Made by a program: the position numbers and the translations under genes. From positions 1 through 34,664 of the IMG/VR virus record IMGVR_UViG_3300008110_000194: a DNA stretch of 34,664 nucleotides, one strand, 5' to 3'. Shown piece after piece: positions 11,794 through 19,873 of this stretch. Origin of the DNA: a virus. Position 1 is the stretch's first letter, and each line of letters opens with the position of its first letter. Below the pieces are notes generated by a model. The model was not told where the DNA came from, did no database searches, and saw only the letters and a program-made list of their open reading frames with translations.

Positions 11794-11959
11794 GTTGTTT
11801 CTTTTCTTTTTGTTTGGCGTTTTCTGCCTCTTGAATGCACTGTATTTTACCTTCTGCTACCCCTGCATTATACCGCGCTTTACCGTACATTGTAATTAAA
11901 AAACCGCCAAGGGCTATTAAACCCAAGGCGGTAAGTAGTACATAGGGGGGAAAACGCAT
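11669..11959 (-). CDS. i-spanin (Rz-like)
   Basis: A 96-residue protein. Residues about 5-25 form an N-terminal membrane anchor (PPYVLLTALGLIALGGFLIT), followed by a charged, lysine-rich helical region (about 45-65, many K/E/Q) that would reach across the periplasm. Two cysteines near the end (YCEW and DKCLRE) may form disulphides. The o-spanin gene overlaps it in another frame. The start overlaps the stop of the holin-like gene (TAATG). Assignment rests on architecture and gene overlap. Confidence 0.8.
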   Translation of the reverse strand: MRFPPYVLLTALGLIALGGFLITMYGKARYNAGVAEGKIQCIQEAENAKQKEKKQHEKRKKKNYKLVGDDLVNAYCEWVLTKYPRDKCLREVRFFD

Positions 11960-12114
11960 TATTTCTTCGGATTCACAACAGAGAAATAGTCAAGCACTTT
12001 GACAATCTTTGCCAAAATAGCATCGTCTTTTTGTGTTGGTGTTCTAGCTACAACAATAGTTGCCGCCGCAACAAGGTATCCAAATACTGTAAATAAATCG
12101 TTAATTAAGTCCAT
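11959..12114 (-). CDS. Small holin-like membrane protein
   Basis: A 51-residue protein. AAAGGA lies 6 bases before the ATG. One membrane segment (about 7-23, LFTVFGYLVAAATIVVA) is followed by RTPTQKDD and an amphipathic helix ending in basic NPKK. It is the first gene behind the lysis promoter at 12226 and is coupled to the i-spanin gene (TAATG). Holin is the natural guess from context, but a single-pass accessory protein is equally possible, since the 75-residue membrane protein at 15202 could also be involved in lysis. Confidence 0.68.
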   Translation of the reverse strand: MDLINDLFTVFGYLVAAATIVVARTPTQKDDAILAKIVKVLDYFSVVNPKK

Positions 12115-12134
12115 GTTCAATCCTTTGGTTAGGG

Positions 12135-12191
12135 GCAGTCATAGGGAAATATACTTGAAAGGAAGGATAACTAGAGAAAACCTATGACTGC
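12135..12191 (-). promoter_or_regulatory. 5'-terminal hairpin of the lysis mRNA leader
   Basis: GCAGTCATAGG (12135-12145) and CCTATGACTGC (12181-12191) pair perfectly over 11 bases. The promoter just upstream would start RNA at about 12191, so the hairpin would form the very 5' end of the message. The flanking TGGTTA/TAACCA arms extend the inverted repeat in DNA. The 35-base loop contains, on the minus strand, ATCCTTCCTT, the complement of a Shine-Dalgarno. Likely roles are message stability or control of translation. Confidence 0.65.
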
Positions 12192-12197
12192 ATAACC

Positions 12198-12226
12198 AGT
12201 ATATGTGATAATTATAGGGTAGTCAA
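12198..12226 (-). promoter_or_regulatory. Promoter of the lysis block
   Basis: Minus strand TTGACT (12226-12221), 17 bases, TATACT (12203-12198). It lies directly after a terminator, so the holin-like and spanin genes are uncoupled from the long late transcript and depend on this promoter. An alternative -10 (TATAAT) within the spacer is too close to the -35 box. Confidence 0.78.
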
Positions 12227-12227
12227 G

Positions 12228-12261
12228 AAAAAACCAGCCGTTAGAGCGACTGGTTTTTTTT
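12228..12261. terminator. Bidirectional terminator after the endolysin gene
   Basis: A CCAG/CTGG stem (12234-12237 with 12250-12253), extended outward by A/T pairs, is followed by eight T on the plus strand and six T on the minus strand. On the minus strand it ends the late transcript after the endolysin gene. On the plus strand it would stop early read-through. A further 75 bases to the endolysin stop hold a small TTGC/GCAA hairpin and nothing else seen. Confidence 0.82.
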
Positions 12262-12338
12262 AAAGAGAGACAGAAAATCCATCCACTGCTTCCAATAAAT
12301 TATTTATATAAGATATTTGCGGAGATTGCAAGTATTAT

Positions 12339-12854
12339 TCACCGCACCCGCGCATATTGAAAATGCATTGCATCGGGTTTATGCCAACGCGCACCCGCAG
12401 TCCAACCTGCTTTTTCAAACATCTCAACAACCTGTTTTGGCATCATTCCCTTTTCAGGATTCCACTTCACGCCTAATCCGTTAATTTCAGGGGCTAGATC
12501 AATCGCCGCGCCCCATGAGTGTATGGACATAGTGGTCATGTTCCCCCGCACTGGACGGGCAAAAAAACCGCCCCCACATTTATCTAGCTGGAATAAAGCG
12601 CGCTCTTTAGCGTCAAATTCCTGCCCTATTTGAACCAATACAGCCATTAGGGATTGCGCTACCTTTTTATGCACTCTAATTCTCTCACATTTACCGCCCC
12701 ATGACCATTCCATTGGATAAGGCGGTTTAATGAATACTAGGTTATTATCCGACCAAACGGGATCAACCCTAATAATACCACCCGCAGATGATTGAAATTT
12801 AGGATTGCCATAAAATGCGTTAAGGGCTTGTGGTGATGATAGTGGTGCGGTCAT
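12339..12854 (-). CDS. Endolysin, M15-type zinc peptidase
   Basis: A 171-residue protein. SIHSWGAAIDL (110-120) gives the H-x6-D zinc site of M15 (D-Ala-D-Ala carboxypeptidase/VanY-like) enzymes, with H112 and D119, and DAMHFQYAR (161-169) gives the third ligand H164. Such phage enzymes cut peptide cross-bridges of peptidoglycan at lysis. No signal peptide is seen, so release needs a holin. The start overlaps the DUF6378-like gene (ATGA). Last gene before the terminator. Confidence 0.86.
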   Translation of the reverse strand: MTAPLSSPQALNAFYGNPKFQSSAGGIIRVDPVWSDNNLVFIKPPYPMEWSWGGKCERIRVHKKVAQSLMAVLVQIGQEFDAKERALFQLDKCGGGFFARPVRGNMTTMSIHSWGAAIDLAPEINGLGVKWNPEKGMMPKQVVEMFEKAGWTAGARWHKPDAMHFQYARVR

Positions 12855-13102
12855 GTTAATCCTTTGCTAATTAAGGTTGTGTATCCAGCAATATCGTCCC
12901 AATGATCTTTGAAATTGGGGTTGCCATTAACAATCCGTGCGAGCTTACTGCAACACATATGCAGGGCTTCCCTTTGACTATCAGATAGTTTATCGAACGA
13001 TTGACCGCCCCGAAGTGAATTATACAATGTTTGGGTCGTCTTGGAAACGTCACAAAAGTTACCATGGGTGTTCGCCCTTTCGTTCAATAGCTTATCTGTC
13101 AT
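12851..13102 (-). CDS. DUF6378-like protein
   Basis: An 83-residue protein. LLNERANTHGNFCDVSKTTQ (5-24), SQREALHMCCSKLARIVNGNP and DHWDDIAGYTTL (about 66-77) follow the pattern of DUF6378, a small family frequent in phages. The conserved D-x-W-x-DIAGY end is clear. It is reminiscent of nucleotide-handling all-alpha proteins, but the function is unknown. It overlaps neighbours on both sides. Confidence 0.75.
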   Translation of the reverse strand: MTDKLLNERANTHGNFCDVSKTTQTLYNSLRGGQSFDKLSDSQREALHMCCSKLARIVNGNPNFKDHWDDIAGYTTLISKGLT

Positions 13103-13379
13103 CCCTATCCGCGTGCTCCAATAAATCTCTCATAACATTATCTAATAATGTTTCCGCCAAGTCAAGCCTTTCAGATGGCTTCAAGTCATTCTCAAATATC
13201 CAGTATTTAAATTTCCCGTTTTTCTTTTTTTTGCGGCGACCTATTCCAATAACAATATCCATTTCAGATTTTTTGTCAATTAAGGCATGAATTATTTTGT
13301 TAAACTTCTCAGGTGGTTTTGCCGTTTTTTTGGGTATATTTTTTATTGGAATACCGTTCATGTCAACAACATCACCCAT
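13092..13379 (-). CDS. Small protein of unknown function
   Basis: A 95-residue protein. The ATG at 13379 has GGAG 8 bases upstream and overlaps the previous stop; a longer opening from 13433 lies inside the phosphoesterase gene and was rejected. The middle holds a very basic loop (GIGRRKKKKNGKFKYW), which may bind nucleic acid, between two helical parts. No family recognised. Confidence 0.6.
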   Translation of the reverse strand: MGDVVDMNGIPIKNIPKKTAKPPEKFNKIIHALIDKKSEMDIVIGIGRRKKKKNGKFKYWIFENDLKPSERLDLAETLLDNVMRDLLEHADRDDR

Positions 13380-14343
13380 ATAAGTACTCCAAATCCAAAA
13401 TAGATATAGATGAGATTGATTGTATTTTTCCATCCGCTACGGTTATTGTATGCACACCGTACCAAGGTTGTTTTTGTGACCACGAAGCGTAATCGGGTAT
13501 ATATCCATGGGGCATATACGCACCGCCATTAAAGGCAGTAACACCGCGCCCATTGCCTAACTTTGGCTCTGTGTGTTGACCAAGTACATGGGTATGACCA
13601 AAGCAAACATCTTTAATAGAGCCAACCGCGACATTAACGGTAACTCTTTTACCGCCCAACGGTCTATTCATGCCATTCATTGGAACATGAGTAAACTCAA
13701 CGCCCTCAATATCAAGGTATTGTTTAAACGGCGTTACTTCCCAACCGAACTGGTTAAGTATAGCCAAGTACATTCCAGACGCTATGCCCATCATGGCTGG
13801 ATTGCAATTCTCATAGTCCCATATTCTCTGCTCATGATTGCCAAGCGTTATATACTTTGGGCAATCCACTTTTATTAAATCAGCTAATAACTTTCGTGCT
13901 TTCCATGAATACTCTAAATCTTTTTGAAGTGGGTCTTTTAACTTGCCCTTATGCGTGTCATCTCTTACATGTGAGCACAATGATTCAAAATCATCAAAGT
14001 CACCACCATCGACAATATAATCAGGCTTTTGATCGTTTATATATCTAGCTAACCATTTAAAGCGATCCATTGATAGCTTTGGCTGATTGTGAGCGTCTGT
14101 AAAATATACAATTCTTTTTTTGTTGCTATGCGTCAATGGCGGACTCCCTTTAAACAAACCTCTAACGTCTATTTTGTAATCCTCGCCAAATTGCGATATG
14201 ATTTTTTTAGATTTTTGAATACGGTCATAAAGAGTAGCGCGAGGTAGGTTTAGCTTATCACATATCTCTTTTGTAGCCACACCGCCCGTGATAGACATTA
14301 TCATCTTGGCTTGTTCTAGCGTGTTTGGTGATTCTAACTGCAT
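13372..14343 (-). CDS. HTH-calcineurin-like metallophosphoesterase
   Basis: A 323-residue protein from the ATG at 14343; the longer opening from 14490 would run deep into the upstream gene. Residues 8-45 hold a helix-turn-helix (VATKEICDKLNLPRATLYDR). From 78 the phosphoesterase motifs follow in order: DAH (83-85), GDFDD (114-118), GNHEQR (168-173), H219 and GHTH (249-252). All metal ligands are present, so it should be active on phosphodiesters or phosphomonoesters. The fused HTH suggests action on DNA or sequence-guided targeting. Such genes occur in other phages, with unknown substrate. Confidence 0.85.
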   Translation of the reverse strand: MQLESPNTLEQAKMIMSITGGVATKEICDKLNLPRATLYDRIQKSKKIISQFGEDYKIDVRGLFKGSPPLTHSNKKRIVYFTDAHNQPKLSMDRFKWLARYINDQKPDYIVDGGDFDDFESLCSHVRDDTHKGKLKDPLQKDLEYSWKARKLLADLIKVDCPKYITLGNHEQRIWDYENCNPAMMGIASGMYLAILNQFGWEVTPFKQYLDIEGVEFTHVPMNGMNRPLGGKRVTVNVAVGSIKDVCFGHTHVLGQHTEPKLGNGRGVTAFNGGAYMPHGYIPDYASWSQKQPWYGVHTITVADGKIQSISSISILDLEYLYG

Positions 14344-14957
14344 AACCACACCGCTATTACCTTGAATAGAAAAAAGCCCGATAGATGCAGCGACACACCG
14401 ATCCCTGTGAACAAGAATAAACCCGATAGATACTCGGCTGGTTCTGTTGCGTATGTAGGCGGGAAAAATGCACGTCCAATCATGTAACAAACGCCCATAA
14501 ATAGACCGCCAAGGATGATTGGAACGGCAAGCGGTGGGTTATATACTAAAAGAGGAATCGCCGCGCCTAGCGAGGTTAATAAGCCCTTGACGGTCATTCC
14601 TAAAACATCATACCAGTAGCGCGGAAGCCAGTCATAAAATATGGGATAAAGCACATGCTCTATTTTTTCTAAGTCGCGCCCGTTAAAAGGTTCTTCCTCA
14701 CTTGTCCCTAAATCGAAAAACCCCCCATGCCCTGTTGCCTTTGTTGCGATAGACACGGCAAAACAAAACACAAGCCAACCGCTATATGTCCATATATTAT
14801 CATTGGGAATCATAAACGCTAGGGCAATCGTGATACATAAGCCCCAGATTATGTTGATTATGACTTTATCAGTATGAAAAAACCCGCCACCATGCCAGCG
14901 TGATAATAACGCCCCCGCGACTGCAAACACAATTCCAAATCGGGTTCGTCTATTCAT
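14334..14957 (-). CDS. Multi-pass membrane protein of unknown function
   Basis: A 207-residue protein with about six membrane segments (about 8-20, 33-50, 58-73, 121-140, 143-163 and 178-205). SRWHGGGFF (19-27) and TKATGHGGFFDLGTSEEEP (72-90) carry glycine/histidine patterns that I have the impression are conserved in a group of phage membrane proteins. The central loop is acidic. It lies between HNH and phosphoesterase genes near the lysis region. Function unknown; a role in membrane takeover or superinfection exclusion is only a guess. Confidence 0.7.
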   Translation of the reverse strand: MNRRTRFGIVFAVAGALLSRWHGGGFFHTDKVIINIIWGLCITIALAFMIPNDNIWTYSGWLVFCFAVSIATKATGHGGFFDLGTSEEEPFNGRDLEKIEHVLYPIFYDWLPRYWYDVLGMTVKGLLTSLGAAIPLLVYNPPLAVPIILGGLFMGVCYMIGRAFFPPTYATEPAEYLSGLFLFTGIGVSLHLSGFFLFKVIAVWLCS

Positions 14958-15192
14958 TGCGTAACTCCTCTAAAAATACAGATAATGGTTTATCTGCCTT
15001 GGCGTAATTACACTTGTAACAAGCGGCGATTAAATTACTCTTGTGATTCGATCCCTTGTGAGCGCGGGGTACAATATGATCCTTTGTGGCTGTGTGATTA
15101 TAACCCAAACTAAGAGTCATTTCAACATTACAATAAGCGCATATTCCAGATTGATCGTTAAACATCTTAACTAACCAACCTTTGCGCTTCAT
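14950..15192 (-). CDS. HNH endonuclease
   Basis: An 80-residue protein. C18-x2-C21, DHIVPRAHKGSNHKSNL (38-54) and C58-x2-C61 make a complete HNH nuclease with a structural zinc. It is short, with no DNA-targeting domain, like free-standing phage HNH proteins. It could be a homing element, a packaging helper or a recombination nuclease; the position beside tail and lysis genes, far from the terminase, favours a homing-like or accessory role. Confidence 0.85.
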   Translation of the reverse strand: MKRKGWLVKMFNDQSGICAYCNVEMTLSLGYNHTATKDHIVPRAHKGSNHKSNLIAACYKCNYAKADKPLSVFLEELRNE

Positions 15193-15201
15193 TTTAAAAC
15201 C

Positions 15202-15429
15202 TCATGGATGTAGAATTGCGGCTATTGCTTTTTGTAATGTCAATCCCATTGAAGTAAAAATTCCAACGGCTGTCAACCATGCAATTACTAAACCATTGCG
15301 CCATGATTCAAGAGCACTGATTCTATCATCAAGTGACGCTATTCTATCATGTGTGTCATCGGTGGTTTTTTTAATATGCTCTAAATCGGATTTGAGTGAA
15401 CCCAAAAGCATTAGATGTTCGTCGTTCAT
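15202..15429 (-). CDS. Coiled-coil plus membrane helix protein, possible lysis factor
   Basis: A 75-residue protein. Residues 10-45 form a coiled coil (LKSDLEHIKKTTDDTHDRIA and on), and 46-70 a membrane helix (NGLVIAWLTAVGIFTSMGL). This is the XhlA-like order, coil then membrane anchor, found in some phage lysis or holin-associated proteins. The start overlaps the stop of the 54-residue gene (ATGA). A holin role is possible but not shown. Confidence 0.65.
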   Translation of the reverse strand: MNDEHLMLLGSLKSDLEHIKKTTDDTHDRIASLDDRISALESWRNGLVIAWLTAVGIFTSMGLTLQKAIAAILHP

Positions 15430-15590
15430 GGGATTTCCCCATAAGGCTTGATTTCTAAACTAATAACTTGTGACCAAAGCTCAGGTGTGTCTTTTTCGCT
15501 TATAGCAACATCACCAGCTTCGACTGTTGTAATAACAATCGCCGTGTTATCTTCATTTGCGTATCGTGCGTTTATAATTGTATAGGTCAT
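15426..15590 (-). CDS. Small protein after the tail fibre gene
   Basis: A 54-residue protein starting inside the stop of the tail fibre gene (ATGA). It reads MTYTIINARYANEDNTAIVI and on, beta-rich, ending EIKPYGEIP. Small proteins of this sort (MYTI-x-NA-x-Y-x-N) are often seen after fibre genes in phages and may assist the fibre or be virion parts. No family name is certain. Confidence 0.62.
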   Translation of the reverse strand: MTYTIINARYANEDNTAIVITTVEAGDVAISEKDTPELWSQVISLEIKPYGEIP

Positions 15591-16690
15591 GCTGTGATCT
15601 CCTCAATAATAAGTGTACATTTACCAACACCGCCGAAACGTCGAGCCGCTGTTGAACCGTTTAGTCTTAATGTTCCTGTTGATGGCCCGACACGAACATT
15701 TATAGTTTGTAGAGATGTACTAGCTGGCACAAACTCAAATTCTCGGATAGTTGTGACAAAAGCTGTTGCAGCAGCCGCTGAAGAACCTGTACCAGCATCA
15801 ATAGCATTTGCCCCTGCGTTTTGAAATGTCGCGACGACCATAGCGTCAGTTGAAGCTGAAGTCGAGCCCCAACATACTACACGAATACGCAATCTATTTG
15901 TCGTTGTTTTCGGTGTAATCGTTGCCGATAAAACCTGCGTGCCCTCTGTATTCTGGGGAATCGTGTCGTCTAGTGGAATTGTTGTAGTCAAATCCGCATT
16001 AGCCGTGTATTCTGCATAGGCGCGGTCAACGACTGTTCCGGTTGCAAAACGTAATTGACCAGATGAAAGCGTTAAACCAGTTCCGATAGATTGAATATTA
16101 GGAGATGATAAACTTTGATACTCCGTTAATCTCCAATTACCAGAACCTTCTGAAATAAATCGGGCAAAATCACCTGCGGCAGTTGTTATGTTTGCGCTAC
16201 CTGGAAGAATTAAAGAAGTCGCATTATGTGTTAATGTCAAAACACCTGTAAAGCGCAACAATCTTTCCGCGCCTTGTGCCACAGTTCCAAGAGATGTTAT
16301 TGAGGTGGTACCTGTCACAATAACGTAATTACTTGTTACGGCGCTTAAATCAATGGATGATGCCGATGGTATTGTATCGGCAGCTGCCCAATTAATTGGA
16401 CCAGTCGCCGCCGAAGCAATTTCAAAGGATTGAACATTGTCGGTTTCACGAACCAATACGCCAGCCGATGTTTCTAAGCGGAATTTATATGCGCCCTGAA
16501 TAAATAGCGTGGCTCTTCCCGATGAATCAAGCACTATAGGATTTGCATTAGGTGTTAAGCCATCCTCAGCCGTAAATGTTGCCTTTGGTGTAGTTGTGCC
16601 AGCGACATAGGTAAACAATCGACCACCCGATAATGGATTGCCATTATTATCTAAGAATTGCACAAAATGAGGAACGTAAATTACAGCCAT
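15587..16690 (-). CDS. Tail fibre / receptor-binding protein
   Basis: A 367-residue protein. The N-terminal 65 residues (FLDNNGNPLSGGRLFTYVAG, then TTPKATFTAEDGLTPNANPI) are the attachment segment found at the front of many phage tail fibres and spikes. The middle is threonine/serine-rich beta structure. The last 150 residues look like a separate beta-rich knob (TIPLDDTIPQNTEGTQVL and on to CTLIIEEI). It sits where P22 has its tailspike gene, directly after the ejection genes, so it most likely recognises the host surface. No endorhamnosidase-like region is evident. Confidence 0.82.
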   Translation of the reverse strand: MAVIYVPHFVQFLDNNGNPLSGGRLFTYVAGTTTPKATFTAEDGLTPNANPIVLDSSGRATLFIQGAYKFRLETSAGVLVRETDNVQSFEIASAATGPINWAAADTIPSASSIDLSAVTSNYVIVTGTTSITSLGTVAQGAERLLRFTGVLTLTHNATSLILPGSANITTAAGDFARFISEGSGNWRLTEYQSLSSPNIQSIGTGLTLSSGQLRFATGTVVDRAYAEYTANADLTTTIPLDDTIPQNTEGTQVLSATITPKTTTNRLRIRVVCWGSTSASTDAMVVATFQNAGANAIDAGTGSSAAAATAFVTTIREFEFVPASTSLQTINVRVGPSTGTLRLNGSTAARRFGGVGKCTLIIEEITA

Positions 16691-16691
16691 G

Positions 16692-18758
16692 TTATTTCAC
16701 CTTTTCTTTAACTTTATTTAAAAATACAGATAGTTTATTCATATCTCCAACCGTAGGTTTTTTAGTACCTTTCATTTTTTCAAGGAACTTAAACCCTTCA
16801 TCCGTAAATAATAATTCATTAAACCTTGCCGCGCTTTCAGGATTGTTTTTAACCATATCAATTAAAGATGGTGTGTATCTTGCCTTTAATTGCATTAACA
16901 ATTCACCTCTATTTGTTGGTATTTGCGTATCAGCAACCTCATCACGGATTGATTGAACCGCGCTTGTTCTTGAGCCCTGAACCATTCCTCTTGTTTCATT
17001 TAGGTCATCAATTATTTTATTTAACGATTCAATTTTATCAAACTTTTCTTGACCAATAACTGCTTTTAATTGATTGCGCGTTGTTTGGTTTTTTAATACA
17101 GCGTCCGAAAACCTTAATCCCTCACGCGCTGAATCTTCTAGCTTTCTTTGCAGATAAACACCCGCAACCGATTGTCTTAATTTATCAGCATCAACACCCG
17201 CAGATTTTGCCTTTGCAAAAAATTTGTTAATATATTCAGGGTCTTTGGTCATAAAGTTATTGGCAATTTTACTTAAATCGCCCTCGCCCATTTTAGCCAT
17301 TTGTCCCATTGGGCTTTCATTTAATACTTTTAAAGCGCCGGCATCTTCGCTGTATATTTTTCTAGCTTGTTTGTATGTTGGGTATTGGCTTTCGATAGCC
17401 TCATCAATGCTTGATAAAGCTGATTTAATTGCCGCGCCTTTTTGTTTTTCACCTGCGGAAAATGCTGAATCAGCCATACCACGTAAATGAGTTCTAGCCG
17501 CGTGCAAAGATACCGTTGAGTTATAAGGAAGTTTTGTTAAATCATCCACTCCAACGCCAAGTGACTCTAATTCGTTTTTAACATTGGTTAAAGTAAACGG
17601 GTCAGTTCTTGCATCCTCCAATGCTTTAACAACTAATGGATTACCTAACGCTTTTTGCATTGATGGATTTTCTATGTTAACAGATTTGTCAACCCCAACA
17701 GAACGTTGATAAAATGGCTTTGCTCTATTGGCTAATCTTGCCTTTTGCGAATCTATTGCGCTCTTGGCAGATTGTGAAACGGCTTGCCCGTATTTTTCGG
17801 CAGATAATTGTTGACCGCCCGTTGCTCTTTTAATTATTTCTTCATTTAATTTAGGAATCTGATTTACTTCAATATCCTTAATTGCTTGCGCCGCAACTTT
17901 AGAACCTTGCGAACCGCGACCCATTAAAAAGCCCATTTCTTTTAATGATGGAACTTCCGCCGCCGCCGCAATAGATGGTGATGCACCAACTTTTTTTGCT
18001 TCTAATAAAGCATTATAAGCATCATCAACGCTTATACCTTCATTTTTCAATGTACGCATAAACAATGCCTCAGCTTTTGGCAAATTCTTTAATTCTTTCG
18101 GCAAATTTGATTTTACAACAACATCAGATGCAAATTGACCTGTACCTTCTAAAACCTTGTTACCTAATTTTGCCACGCCTATAGCAGGGGTTGTGATAGC
18201 CGTTCCGAGTCCCTTAGCAACTGGCTTTACTACCGCACCCGTAGTGTCGGCAACTGCACCGACCACAGATTGACCTTTAATTGGTGTTGCGGACAAGCCG
18301 AGTAACCCAATATTAGTGAGGGCTTCAACATTTCTTGCTGCGCGGGGATTGTTTTGTGAAAATTCTGTATACGCATTTCCAACTTGACGTGCGAGATCAC
18401 CCGCAGGAGAATTACTAACATAGCCAGCAACATTTGACACACCTTGCTTGATTGGGGTTTCTATTACATCAGGGGTAATTGCGCTCAAACCGCGCCCAGC
18501 ACTAACTAATCCCTGACCGATTAAATCATTAACAAAACCAAGCCCACCTTTGCCAAATCCTTGCAATGCGTATTCTGCGCCAGATTGTTGACCTAAATCT
18601 GTTGCCGCCCTTGCTTGATTAACCATTTCTTGACGCTTTGCGAAATCTTCTGCGACTCTAGTCGTAAAGCCTTTTTGCGTTTCCTCTTGGGCAAATTTTT
18701 CCCAAGGTTTTTGCGCTACTTCCGGTTGTGTTGTTTGGTATTTTTCCCAAGGTTTCAT
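16692..18758 (-). CDS. Ejection (internal virion) protein, gp16-like position
   Basis: A 688-residue protein. PWEKY and PWEKFAQEE repeats at the N-terminus (3-26) are common in phage internal proteins. A glycine/alanine-rich region (about 55-195) could insert in membranes. The rest is long helices and coiled coil (about 200-680). As the last and longest of three consecutive genes between the DNA-stabilisation and fibre genes it corresponds in place and length to P22 gp16, which is ejected with the DNA and helps it cross the envelope. Start overlaps the previous stop (ATGA). Confidence 0.8.
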   Translation of the reverse strand: MKPWEKYQTTQPEVAQKPWEKFAQEETQKGFTTRVAEDFAKRQEMVNQARAATDLGQQSGAEYALQGFGKGGLGFVNDLIGQGLVSAGRGLSAITPDVIETPIKQGVSNVAGYVSNSPAGDLARQVGNAYTEFSQNNPRAARNVEALTNIGLLGLSATPIKGQSVVGAVADTTGAVVKPVAKGLGTAITTPAIGVAKLGNKVLEGTGQFASDVVVKSNLPKELKNLPKAEALFMRTLKNEGISVDDAYNALLEAKKVGASPSIAAAAEVPSLKEMGFLMGRGSQGSKVAAQAIKDIEVNQIPKLNEEIIKRATGGQQLSAEKYGQAVSQSAKSAIDSQKARLANRAKPFYQRSVGVDKSVNIENPSMQKALGNPLVVKALEDARTDPFTLTNVKNELESLGVGVDDLTKLPYNSTVSLHAARTHLRGMADSAFSAGEKQKGAAIKSALSSIDEAIESQYPTYKQARKIYSEDAGALKVLNESPMGQMAKMGEGDLSKIANNFMTKDPEYINKFFAKAKSAGVDADKLRQSVAGVYLQRKLEDSAREGLRFSDAVLKNQTTRNQLKAVIGQEKFDKIESLNKIIDDLNETRGMVQGSRTSAVQSIRDEVADTQIPTNRGELLMQLKARYTPSLIDMVKNNPESAARFNELLFTDEGFKFLEKMKGTKKPTVGDMNKLSVFLNKVKEKVK

Positions 18759-19870
18759 TTTACTTTTTTCCAGCTTTTAGGATTTGATGGATCACCACCG
18801 TTAAACATATAGCCATCAACCACAGAGCCTTTTCTTGGCGCGTTTAATGGTTGTGCGGATTGTTGTTTTTGAGGAACTCTTACTTCGGGCGCAATATATG
18901 CTGGTCCAGCAGAGCGTTTTACGCCTTGAATTGCGGCTTCTCTATTAGCGGCTTTTTGTGCCAATACCTCGGGAGTATCGCCGGGTTGTGGGAAGTATTG
19001 CAAATCAGCGTTTGCGAATTCACTATCAGCAATAACCGCGCCAGACTCTCTACGCAAAATAGCGTTAATAAAATCTCTTTTTGCTTGATCGGCAGATTTA
19101 AATTCTTTTGATGTTAAAAAATTACCAGCTATAGGAATTTGACCAGCGCCCCTTTGTGTCAAGCTCATTGATTCTTGAGTGATTTTAGGGTCTGATAAAA
19201 TGGCATTTGAAAGCGCCATTCTGTCTGCAAATCCAGCGTTTCTAGCTTCACTTTCATTCATTGTTATTTTTGATTTTAAATAATCAGTTTTTATTGTTTG
19301 TTGCAACTTCGGGTTTCCCGCCGCAGATGCCATTGCTTCGTTAAATCTTTTTTCAAACAAATCAGACTTAGGGGCTGAAATAGGCGGTGGCGGCATGCCA
19401 CCATCAGCAAGTGCACCCGCATCAAGAGGCGGTATATAATCATCAACATTGCCCATTTTTGCAACTTCTTCAGGTGTTGCAAATGTACCAACGGGAGGCA
19501 AAACTAAATCATTTTGACCGCCCATATTTGTGGGTTGCACCATAGGCGGCATAGGTGAATTAACATTGCCGAGCCCTATTTTTTCAGATATGCGCGGCTT
19601 TTGAAATACTTCGCCAGTTACAGGATTAAATGAAGTGCCACCGCTTTTTGCATCAACAAATCTTGCAGCCGCTTCTTCAGCAGGGCTTAACGGCAAACCT
19701 TGCGCCGCCTTAAAAAACGCTTGCTCGCCCATAGCGTCAACATCAAGCATTTGCGCTTTTCTCATCTCAGCGTTTCTTAATACACGCTGATAATCGCGCT
19801 CTTCCGCCTCACGGTCAAAATCACGCTTTGTTTTTAATCTATCAAATACGCTTAAATCAGGTGCTGGCAT
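18755..19870 (-). CDS. Ejection (internal virion) protein, gp20-like position
   Basis: A 371-residue protein. A basic helical start (FDRLKTKRDFDREAEERDYQ, 9-28) is followed by a proline-rich middle (about 90-160). The C-terminal region FKSADQAKRDFINAILRRES and GAVIADSEFANADLQYFPQP is, in my experience, a conserved block of phage internal proteins. The short end GSVVDGYMFNGGDPSNPKSW resembles the closing segment GY-x-F-x-GGDP-x-x-x-SWK of the same group. Position between the other two ejection genes supports a role in DNA delivery. Confidence 0.8.
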   Translation of the reverse strand: MPAPDLSVFDRLKTKRDFDREAEERDYQRVLRNAEMRKAQMLDVDAMGEQAFFKAAQGLPLSPAEEAAARFVDAKSGGTSFNPVTGEVFQKPRISEKIGLGNVNSPMPPMVQPTNMGGQNDLVLPPVGTFATPEEVAKMGNVDDYIPPLDAGALADGGMPPPPISAPKSDLFEKRFNEAMASAAGNPKLQQTIKTDYLKSKITMNESEARNAGFADRMALSNAILSDPKITQESMSLTQRGAGQIPIAGNFLTSKEFKSADQAKRDFINAILRRESGAVIADSEFANADLQYFPQPGDTPEVLAQKAANREAAIQGVKRSAGPAYIAPEVRVPQKQQSAQPLNAPRKGSVVDGYMFNGGDPSNPKSWKKVK

Positions 19871-19873
19871 TTT

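Noticed and set aside
11999-12187. A 62-codon plus-strand open frame opposite the holin-like gene
   Set aside because: It has no good ribosome site and covers the lysis leader hairpin; the minus-strand gene here has a proper ribosome site, membrane segment and coupling.
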